In this document: positions 57,862 to 64,000 of the stretch, piece by piece | Numbering within the stretch: the first letter of the stretch is position 1 | Layout of the letters: each line of letters opens with the position of its first letter | Source of the DNA: Pseudorhodoferax sp047601025 | Lineage (GTDB): Bacteria; Pseudomonadota; Gammaproteobacteria; Burkholderiales; Burkholderiaceae_C | Reading direction: 5' to 3' | Length of the DNA: 64,000 nucleotides | NCBI RefSeq assembly: GCF_047601025.1 | Contig: NZ_JASGJZ010000001.1 | Span: 4,278,001-4,342,000, forward strand | Program-made: the position numbers and the translations under genes | The notes under the pieces: generated by a model | What the model was told of the DNA's origin: nothing | Seen by the model: only the letters and a program-made list of their open reading frames with translations | Databases searched by the model: none

Positions 57862-58662
57862 ATGCGACTACCTGTCAACCCCTTCAAGGCTGCGCTGCGG
57901 GGCGCCGATCCGCTGTACGGCATCTGGACCAGCTTTGCCGCGCCCTATGCGGCAGAAATCATCGCCACCACGGGCTACGACTGGATGCTGGTCGATGGCG
58001 AGCACGCGCCCAACACCGTGCCCACGCTGCTGGGCCAGCTACAGGCCGTGGCGCCCTATGCCACCCATCCCGTGGTGCGCGCCGTGCAGGGCGACACCGT
58101 GCTCATCAAGCAACTGCTGGACGTCGGCGTGCAGACGCTGATGATTCCCATGGTCGAGACGGCCGAGCAGGCGCGGGAGCTGGTACGCGCCATGCGCTAC
58201 CCGCCCCGCGGCGTGCGCGGCGTGGGTGGCGGGCTCACGCGGGCCACGCGCTGGGACGCCGTGCCCGACTACATCCGCACGGCGCACGAAGAGCTGTGCC
58301 TGATCGTGCAGATCGAATCGCGCCGGGGGGTGGACAACGCCGCCGAGATCGCTGCCGTCGATGGCGTGGACGCCGTCTTCATCGGCCCGGCCGACCTGTC
58401 CACGGGCATGGGCCATGCGGGCGACGCCAGCCAGAGCGAGGTGCAGGACTGCATACGCCGCACCATCGAGGCGGTGCACTCCCACGGCAAAGCCTGTGGC
58501 ATCCTCGCGCCGCAGGAGGAGGATGCGCGCCGCTATGCCGCATGGGGCTGCAGCTTCATCGCCGTGGGCATCGACATCAGCCTGCTGCGCCAGGCGGCGC
58601 TGGCCAATCTGGCGCGTTACCGCGACGCCGACCCGGCCGTTTCTGCATCCCGCACCTACTGA
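57862..58662 (+). CDS. rhmA: 2-keto-3-deoxy-L-rhamnonate aldolase (HpcH/HpaI family)
   Basis: A 266-residue class II aldolase that splits 2-keto-3-deoxy-L-rhamnonate into pyruvate and L-lactaldehyde. The barrel motifs are YDWMLVDGEHAPNT (catalytic His), the arginine in HPVVRAVQGD, IPMVETAEQARELVRAMRYPP, the metal-binding Glu in IVQIESRRGVDNA and the metal-binding Asp in FIGPADLSTGMG. It starts 10 bases after the dehydratase gene, with GAGGAAG upstream. Specificity is inferred from the neighbouring dehydratase and aldehyde dehydrogenase. Confidence 0.9.
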   Translation: MRLPVNPFKAALRGADPLYGIWTSFAAPYAAEIIATTGYDWMLVDGEHAPNTVPTLLGQLQAVAPYATHPVVRAVQGDTVLIKQLLDVGVQTLMIPMVETAEQARELVRAMRYPPRGVRGVGGGLTRATRWDAVPDYIRTAHEELCLIVQIESRRGVDNAAEIAAVDGVDAVFIGPADLSTGMGHAGDASQSEVQDCIRRTIEAVHSHGKACGILAPQEEDARRYAAWGCSFIAVGIDISLLRQAALANLARYRDADPAVSASRTY

Positions 58663-58678
58663 ACCCCAGGAGAACTCC

Positions 58679-60112
58679 ATGGCATCTCTTCCCGTGCTGC
58701 GCAATTTCATCGCCGGTCACTTCACCGACAGCGTCGAAATGCATGACGTCACCAACCCTGCCACGGGTGCGGTGCTGGCGCACTCGCCCTTGTCCACCCA
58801 GGACGACGTGGACCGTGCCATCGCCGCCGCGCGCAGTGCCCACAAAGCCTGGGCGCGCCGCCCGGCTGTGGAGCGCGCCCAGTACCTGCGCCGCGTGGCG
58901 GCCCGCATCCGCGACAACGCGCCGCGTATCGCGCGCACCATCACCGAGGAGCAGGGCAAGACCCTCGGTCTGGCCGAGGTCGAGGTGAACTTCACGGCTG
59001 ACTACCTCGACTACATGGCCGAATGGGCGCGCCGCATCGAGGGGGAGGTCATCGCCAGCGACCGCGCGGGCGAGCAAATCTTCCTGCTGCGCAAGCCCCT
59101 GGGCGTGGTGGCAGGCATCCTGCCCTGGAACTTCCCCTTCTTCCTGATCGCACGCAAGATGGCGCCGGCCCTGCTCACGGGCAACACCATCGTCATCAAG
59201 CCCAGTGAGGAAACGCCCATCAACTGCCACGCTTTCACCGAGCTGCTGGCCCAGTGCGAACTGCCGGCCGGCGTGTTCAACGTGGTCTACGGCCAGGGCG
59301 GCACGGGCGCGGCACTGTCCGGGCATGCGGGCGTGGACATGGTCAGCTTCACGGGCAGCGTGGCCACGGGCGAGCGCATCGCGGCCGCGGCCGCGCCCCA
59401 CATCACCAAGCTCAACCTGGAGCTGGGCGGCAAGGCCCCGGCCATCGTGCTGGCCGATGCCGACCTGGACCTGGCCGTGCGCGCTATCCGCGACTCGCGC
59501 ATCATCAACACCGGCCAGGTCTGCAACTGCGCCGAGCGCGTCTACGTGCAGCGCCAGGTGGCCGACGAGTTCACGGCCCGCATTGCCCGGGCCATGGCCG
59601 CCACGCGCTACGGCGACCCCATCGCCCGTCCCGACGTGGAAATGGGCCCGCTCATCAACCGCAAGGGCCTGGACGGCGTGCAGGCCAAGGTGCGCCAGGC
59701 CGTCGATGACGGTGCGCAACTGGTCACGGGCGGGCAGGCCGCCGACCTGGGCGCGGGCTTCCACTTCCAGCCCACCGTGCTGGCCGGCTGCCATGCAGGC
59801 ATGGAGATCATGCGCAAGGAAATCTTCGGTCCCGTGCTGCCCATCCAGGTGGTGGAGGATCTGGACGAGGCCATCGCCTTGGCCAACGACTGCGAGTACG
59901 GCCTGACCTCGTCGGTCTACACGCGCGACTTGTCCAAGGCCATGCAGGCCATGCGCGAGATGGACTTCGGCGAGACCTACATCAACCGCGAGAACTTCGA
60001 GGCCATGCAGGGCTTTCACGCGGGTGTGCGCAAGTCGGGCGTGGGCGGTGCGGACGGCAAGCACGGCCTCTATGAGTACACCCACACCCACGTGGTGTAC
60101 CTGCAGGGCTGA
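58679..60112 (+). CDS. aldA: Lactaldehyde dehydrogenase (AldA-like)
   Basis: A 477-residue NAD-dependent aldehyde dehydrogenase that would oxidise L-lactaldehyde to L-lactate. Motifs are ILPWNFPFFLIARKMAPAL, the cofactor loop FTGSVATGERI, the catalytic Glu in LELGGKAPAIVL and the nucleophile Cys282 in NTGQVCNCAERVYV. The form GQVCNCAERVYVQ is typical of AldA. It is the last gene of the operon and its stop lies directly against the IS110 remnant. Confidence 0.92.
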   Translation: MASLPVLRNFIAGHFTDSVEMHDVTNPATGAVLAHSPLSTQDDVDRAIAAARSAHKAWARRPAVERAQYLRRVAARIRDNAPRIARTITEEQGKTLGLAEVEVNFTADYLDYMAEWARRIEGEVIASDRAGEQIFLLRKPLGVVAGILPWNFPFFLIARKMAPALLTGNTIVIKPSEETPINCHAFTELLAQCELPAGVFNVVYGQGGTGAALSGHAGVDMVSFTGSVATGERIAAAAAPHITKLNLELGGKAPAIVLADADLDLAVRAIRDSRIINTGQVCNCAERVYVQRQVADEFTARIARAMAATRYGDPIARPDVEMGPLINRKGLDGVQAKVRQAVDDGAQLVTGGQAADLGAGFHFQPTVLAGCHAGMEIMRKEIFGPVLPIQVVEDLDEAIALANDCEYGLTSSVYTRDLSKAMQAMREMDFGETYINRENFEAMQGFHAGVRKSGVGGADGKHGLYEYTHTHVVYLQG

Positions 60113-60113
60113 A

Positions 60114-60311
60114 CGCGCAGGCTGCCTCGAACTCGCAGCCACCCGTGGCCTCCAAGACCACCAGCGCAGGCGCCAAGGCCGATGCTTGGCTGACCAACTG
60201 CTCGATGCCGCCCGAGTCGTCGGCGACCCGCCAGGTCCTGGTCTGCTCGCTACTGACGATCTCCAGCGTCTGGCTGCAGACGGCGATACCGATAAAAACG
60301 GGGGCGGACAC
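60114..60311 (-). pseudogene. IS110-family transposase, N-terminal fragment
   Basis: About 66 residues of an IS110-type transposase remain, from a GTG at 60311 with AAAGGA upstream: VFIGIAVCSQTLEIVSS, then GIEQLVSQASALAPALVVLEATGG. The first acidic residue of the DEDD site, usually GIDV, is Ala here (GIAV). Similarity stops at the aldA stop codon, where the frame continues as antisense of aldA. The element is therefore truncated and inactive. Confidence 0.78.
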
Positions 60312-60758
60312 GTCCTTTCGCTCCCGTCCTTGTTGATGCGAACCACTGGGTCCTACAGCCGTTCCGGCTGCAAGAAAGGACGGTCCGGGTCCGGCGCCCC
60401 GTGCTCAGCCATGGGCTTCGAATTTCCCAGAGGCGCTTCGGGCTACCTGGACCGGTCCGAGTGCTGAAGATGCAAGGCGGTCGAATCTTGCTGATCGTGG
60501 TGACGGGAAAATTGCCTGAATAGCGAGGGGGCTTCAAGACCGAAGCGCACACGCCGGTCTTGAAACCACCGTGCGAATCACGCATGTGCAGTGCTGCGGG
60601 TCCAGCAGCTTGCCAGCGGACCTGGCAAGAATATTGCGACGCCTGGAGCGGCTGCTGCAGCGCAGGACGCACCTGTACGGCCTGAGGTGCCGGACCATGC
60701 AGCAGTGGAGCTGTCGTCCATAATCGCCGGCACTTTTTTCGTTCCGTCCAGGAGTTCC
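60312..60758. other. Intergenic region between the IS110 remnant and the phosphomutase gene
   Basis: No supported gene is seen in these 447 bases. They contain a perfect inverted repeat at 60533-60564 and a -10-like CATAAT at 60719-60724 just before the phosphomutase gene. Composition changes to the GC-rich host type near 60600, which is the likely right boundary of the inserted DNA. Confidence 0.5.
60533..60564. repeat. Perfect 10-base inverted repeat
   Basis: TTCAAGACCG (60533-60542) and CGGTCTTGAA (60555-60564) pair around a 12-base loop. It may be a terminator without T-run, an element end or an operator; none can be chosen. Confidence 0.5.
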
Positions 60759-62156
60759 ATGCAAGTTTCCGCGTCCATCTTCAAGGCCTACGACATCCGC
60801 GGCATCGTGCCGAGCACGCTGGACGAGGCCGTCGCCGAGGGCCTGGGCCGCGCCTTCGGCACGATCGCGCGGCGCGAGGGCGAGACGACGGTCGCCGTGG
60901 GGCGCGACGGCCGCCTGTCCGGCCCGGCCCTGTCGGCGGCGCTGGTCCGCGGGCTGGTCGCGGCCGGCGTGCAGGTCATCGACTGCGGCGCCGTGACCAC
61001 GCCGATGCTGTACTTCGCCGCGCACACCTTGTGCACCAGCGGCATCCAGATCACCGGCAGCCACAACCCCAAGGACTACAACGGCTTCAAGATGATCATG
61101 GGCGGGCGCGCGATCTACGGCGAGGAGATCCAGGCGCTGCGCCACATGATGGAAGCCGAGAGCTGGCAGGACGCGCCCGGCGGCGGCGTGCGCCAGGCCG
61201 ACGTGCTGCCCGCCTACCGCGAGCGCATCGTCTCGGACGTGAAGCTGGCGCGCCCGCTGAAGATCGTGGTCGATTCGGGCAACGGCATCGCCGGCGCGTC
61301 CTCGCCCGGCATCTTCCGCGCGCTGGGCTGCGAGGTGATCGAGCTGTACAGCGAGGTGGACGGCAACTTCCCGAACCACCACCCCGACCCGAGCAAGCCC
61401 GAGAACCTGCAGGACCTGATCGCCGCGCTGAAGAGCAGCGGCGCCGAGCTGGGCCTGGCCTTCGACGGCGACGGCGACCGGCTGGGCATCGTCACGCGCG
61501 AGGGCAACAACATCTTCCCGGACCGGCAGATGGCGCTGTTCGCGCAGGACGTGCTCGCGCGCGTGCCGGGCGGCACGATCCTGTTCGACGTGAAGTGCTC
61601 GCAGCGCCTGGCGCCGGCCATCGAAGCGGCCGGCGGCACGGCGCTGATGTACAAGACCGGCCACTCGCTGATCAAGGCGAAGATGAAGGCCATCGAGGCC
61701 GAGGGCGGCCAGGCGCCGCTGGGCGGCGAGATGAGCGGCCACATCTTCTTCAAGGAGCGCTGGTTCGGCTTCGACGACGGCACCTACGCCGGCGCGCGGC
61801 TGCTGGAGATCCTCTCCCGCTCGCCGGACGCCAGCGCCGTGCTGGACGCGCTGCCCACCAGCTTCTCCACGCCCGAGCTGAACGTGGGCTGCGCCGAGGG
61901 CGAGCCGCACGCGCTGGTAGCCAGCTTGGTCGCCGCGGCCAGCTTCGACGCGCCGGCGACGGTCAACACCATCGACGGCCTGCGCGTGGACTGGCCCGAC
62001 GGCTTCGGCCTGATCCGCGCGTCCAACACCACGCCGGTGCTGGTGCTGCGCTTCGAGGGCCATACGCACGAGGCGCTGGAGCGCATCGAGGCGCGGATGA
62101 TGGAGCTGCTGCGCGCGGTCAAGCCCGACGCCCGGATCCAGGCGGCCGCGCATTGA
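60759..62156 (+). CDS. Phosphomannomutase/phosphoglucomutase (AlgC type)
   Basis: A 465-residue alpha-D-phosphohexomutase that interconverts glucose 1- and 6-phosphate or the mannose forms. The N-terminus SIFKAYDIRGIVPSTLDE is that of AlgC. The phosphoserine is Ser101 in TGSHNPKDYNGF, the magnesium loop is DGDGDR at 236-241, the sugar-binding loop is GGEMSGHIFF, and the phosphate-binding loop is near RASNTTPVLVLRFE. GGAG lies 5 bases before the ATG at 60759. It supplies glucose 1-phosphate to GlgC, and probably sugar phosphates for LPS. Confidence 0.94.
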   Translation: MQVSASIFKAYDIRGIVPSTLDEAVAEGLGRAFGTIARREGETTVAVGRDGRLSGPALSAALVRGLVAAGVQVIDCGAVTTPMLYFAAHTLCTSGIQITGSHNPKDYNGFKMIMGGRAIYGEEIQALRHMMEAESWQDAPGGGVRQADVLPAYRERIVSDVKLARPLKIVVDSGNGIAGASSPGIFRALGCEVIELYSEVDGNFPNHHPDPSKPENLQDLIAALKSSGAELGLAFDGDGDRLGIVTREGNNIFPDRQMALFAQDVLARVPGGTILFDVKCSQRLAPAIEAAGGTALMYKTGHSLIKAKMKAIEAEGGQAPLGGEMSGHIFFKERWFGFDDGTYAGARLLEILSRSPDASAVLDALPTSFSTPELNVGCAEGEPHALVASLVAAASFDAPATVNTIDGLRVDWPDGFGLIRASNTTPVLVLRFEGHTHEALERIEARMMELLRAVKPDARIQAAAH

Positions 62157-62173
62157 GTAGTGCACCGCTGCGC

Positions 62174-63187
62174 ATGCAGCAGGTCCTGATCGTCAAGCTC
62201 TCGTCGCTGGGCGACGTGGTCCACGCGCTGCCGGTGCTGCACGACATGCACCAGGCGCTGCCCGGCGTGCAGGTGGACTGGGTCGTGGAGGAGGGCTTCG
62301 CGCCGCTGCTCGGCCAGGTCCAGGGCATCCGCCGCGTGATCCCGATCGGGCTGCGGCGCTGGGGGCGCACGCTGCGGCAGGTGCCGCTGCAGGCGGCGCG
62401 CGAGTTCCTGGCGTTCCGGCGCGTGCTACGCGGCACGCGCTACGACGCCGTGATCGACATCCACGGCCTGGCCAAGAGCGCGGTGGTCGCCCGCATGGCG
62501 CGCGGCCACCGCTACGCCATGGCCAACGGGACCGAGGACTCCGGCTACGAGGCGGCCACGCGCTGGGTCGCCGACACCGCGATCGCCGTCGAGCCGCACA
62601 TCCACGTGGTGCAGCGCTCGCGCGAGGTCTGCGCGCGTGCGCTGGGCTATGCGCTGCCGGCGGATCTGCGCTTCGGCCTGGGCGAGCGCGAGCGCGACCG
62701 TACCGCGCAGCAGCCGCTGGTCGCGCTGGTGCACGGTACCTCGCGCGCGGACAAGGAATGGCCGATCGCGCACTGGCTGGCGCTGGCGCGCCGGCTGCAC
62801 GGCCAGGGCCTGGGCGTGGCCCTGCCGCACGGCAGCGCCAGCGAGCAGGCCCGCAGCGAGGTGATGGCCGACACGCTGCGCGCCGACGGCGTGCGCGCGG
62901 AAGTGCTGCCGCGCCTGCCGCTGGATGCGCTGACGCGCGAGCTGGCGCGCTGCGCCGGCGTGGTCGGCGTGGATAGCGGGCTGTCGCACATCGCTGTCGC
63001 GCTGGACCTGCCGCACGTGCAGATCTACAACTTCGACACCGCCTGGCGCACCGGCCCGCTGCCGCCCGCGCACGGCGAGCCGCTGCAGCGCAGCGTGTTC
63101 GCGCGGCCCACGCCGGGCGTGGACGCGGTCTGGCAGGCCTGGCAGCAGGTGCGGGCGGCCGACGCGGCGCAAGCGCGCGCTGCATGA
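62174..63187 (+). CDS. waaC: Lipopolysaccharide heptosyltransferase I
   Basis: WaaC adds the first heptose to Kdo2-lipid A. The 337-residue GT9 protein has MQQVLIVKLSSLGDVVHALPVLHDM at the start (two parts), DWVVEEGFAPLL, YDAVIDIHGLAKSA, LVALVHGTSRADKEWP and GVDSGLSHIAVALDLP. An in-frame TTG at 62153 overlaps the phosphomutase stop and is an alternative start; the ATG at 62174 matches the family start and is used. Its stop overlaps the waaA start. Confidence 0.94.
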   Translation: MQQVLIVKLSSLGDVVHALPVLHDMHQALPGVQVDWVVEEGFAPLLGQVQGIRRVIPIGLRRWGRTLRQVPLQAAREFLAFRRVLRGTRYDAVIDIHGLAKSAVVARMARGHRYAMANGTEDSGYEAATRWVADTAIAVEPHIHVVQRSREVCARALGYALPADLRFGLGERERDRTAQQPLVALVHGTSRADKEWPIAHWLALARRLHGQGLGVALPHGSASEQARSEVMADTLRADGVRAEVLPRLPLDALTRELARCAGVVGVDSGLSHIAVALDLPHVQIYNFDTAWRTGPLPPAHGEPLQRSVFARPTPGVDAVWQAWQQVRAADAAQARAA

Positions 63188-64000
63188 TGCTGCTGCGCCT
63201 GTACGGCTGGCTGACCTGGCTCGCGCAGCCGCTGCTGCGGCGCAAGCTGGCCCGGCGCGCGCGCGCCGAGCCCGGCTACGGGCAGGCCGTGCCCGAGCGC
63301 TTCGGCCACTACGTCCAGCCGCCGTCCAGCGGCTGGGTCTGGGTGCATGCCGTGTCGCTGGGCGAGACGCGCGCCGCGGCCGTGCTGGTCGCCGCGCTGC
63401 GCGAACGCCTGCCCGGCCTGCGGCTGCTGCTCACGCATGGCACGGCCACCGGCCGGGCCGAGGGCGCGCGGCTGCTGCGCGAGGGCGACCTGCAGGTCTG
63501 GCAGCCCTGGGACACGCCGGGCGCGACCGGCCGCTTCCTCGCGCATTTCCGGCCCGCCGTCGGCATCCTGATGGAGACCGAGATCTGGCCCTGGCTGATC
63601 GAGAGCAGCCGCCGCGCCGGCGTGCCGCTGGTGCTGGCCAATGCCCGGCTGTCCGAGAAATCGCTGCGCGGCGCCCGGCGCGTGCCGCTGCTGCCGCCGG
63701 CCTATGCGGCGCTGACGGCCGCCTATGCGCAGACCGAGGCCGACGCCGCGCGGCTGCGCGCGGCCGGCGCGCCGGTGGCCGGCGTGTTCGGGAACCTGAA
63801 GTTCGACGCCGCACCCGATGCCGCGCAGCTGGCGCGCGGCCGGCAATGGCGCGCCGCGGCCGGCCGGCCGGTGGTGCTGTTCGCCAGCTCGCGCGAGGGC
63901 GAGGAGGCTGCGCTGGCGGCCTTGCTCGCGGCCGACCGCCGCCTGCTCGGCGAGCTGCAATGGCTGATCGTGCCGCGCCATCCGCAGCGCTTCGACGAGG
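63184..64000 (+). CDS. waaA: 3-deoxy-D-manno-octulosonic acid (Kdo) transferase, partial
   Basis: The first 272 residues of WaaA/KdtA, which attaches Kdo to lipid IVA at the inner membrane; the gene runs off the window edge. The start MMLLRLYGWLTWLAQPLL is the membrane-anchoring helix. Next come GYGQAVPERFG, the catalytic Glu in HAVSLGETRAA, the VGILMETEIWPWLIES motif, NARLSEKSLRG and the second-domain start VVLFASSREGEE. ATG overlaps the waaC stop. A frame without stop continues to base 64000. Confidence 0.94.
   Translation, partial: MMLLRLYGWLTWLAQPLLRRKLARRARAEPGYGQAVPERFGHYVQPPSSGWVWVHAVSLGETRAAAVLVAALRERLPGLRLLLTHGTATGRAEGARLLREGDLQVWQPWDTPGATGRFLAHFRPAVGILMETEIWPWLIESSRRAGVPLVLANARLSEKSLRGARRVPLLPPAYAALTAAYAQTEADAARLRAAGAPVAGVFGNLKFDAAPDAAQLARGRQWRAAAGRPVVLFASSREGEEAALAALLAADRRLLGELQWLIVPRHPQRFDE

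Larger units (their letters stand above)
53418..60758. mobile_element. Putative inserted metabolic island between glgA and the phosphomutase gene
   Basis: This block holds a broken IS1595-type transposase, a LysR regulator, a four-gene rhamnonate-type catabolic operon and an IS110 fragment. By eye its genes use more A and T in third codon positions than the glg genes on both sides. The usual order glgC-glgA-pgm is interrupted exactly here. No attachment site, integrase or flanking direct repeat was found, so the boundaries are approximate and the mechanism is unknown. Confidence 0.6.

Noticed and set aside
60250..60672. A 140-residue minus-strand frame between the IS110 remnant and the phosphomutase gene
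   Set aside because: Its translation looks random and it shares bases with the IS110 reading frame; no start signal was found.
60534..62165. A 543-residue minus-strand frame across the phosphomutase gene
   Set aside because: It is antisense to a gene with full catalytic motifs and has shadow-frame composition.

Overview
The window looks like a chromosomal segment of a very GC-rich betaproteobacterium of the order Burkholderiales, probably near the Comamonadaceae/Sphaerotilaceae (Leptothrix-Rubrivivax-Caldimonas) group. This is inferred from the rimP-nusA-infB-rbfA-truB order, the DctA/DctB/DctD set, the glg operon layout and the WaaC/WaaA lipopolysaccharide genes; no rRNA, tRNA or CRISPR array was seen. 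Most genes overlap by 1-4 bases or sit a few bases apart, so the window is mostly operons.

Layout: 2-724 is the end of a YejF-type peptide ABC transporter. 837-9800 is the core translation/transcription operon rimP-nusA-infB-(signal peptidase I paralogue)-rbfA-truB-typA, led by a hairpin plus T-run in the 5' leader. 9822-16709 is a TetR regulator diverging from a long run of small detoxification-type proteins (VOC, SRPBCC, GST, GFA, YCII, RibD-like, DUF1428) ending in an MFS transporter; twin palindromic operators overlap the promoter. 16733-22682 holds a small lipoprotein and the C4-dicarboxylate uptake locus: dctA with a near-perfect sigma-54 promoter, an unknown helical protein, and the DctB/DctD two-component pair. 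22785-28484 has an EamA exporter facing a TetR-MFS-HlyD-NodT tripartite efflux operon.

28575-33447 is a lipid A modification module: dgkA-pmrB-pmrA divergent from pap2-eptA around a perfect PmrA box. 33511-38760 contains gamma-glutamyltranspeptidase, an EamA exporter, ogt and an Ada/AlkA fusion. 38924-42299 has two unknown small genes, a CDF cation exporter, and a less GC-rich pair (periplasmic binding protein plus isochorismatase) that looks imported.

42474-53417 and 60759-62156 form the glycogen locus: malQ, glgX, glgB and glgP on the minus strand, diverging from glgC-glgA, with the sugar phosphomutase gene further right. Between glgA and the phosphomutase lies an apparent insertion (53418-60758): a broken IS1595-type transposase, a LysR regulator, a full L-rhamnonate-type catabolic operon (transporter, dehydratase, aldolase, lactaldehyde dehydrogenase) and an IS110 remnant. 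The window ends in the LPS core genes waaC and waaA (cut by the edge). The three most coherent stories are the PmrA-box-centred lipid A module, the operator-controlled detoxification operon, and the rhamnonate island that splits the glycogen locus.
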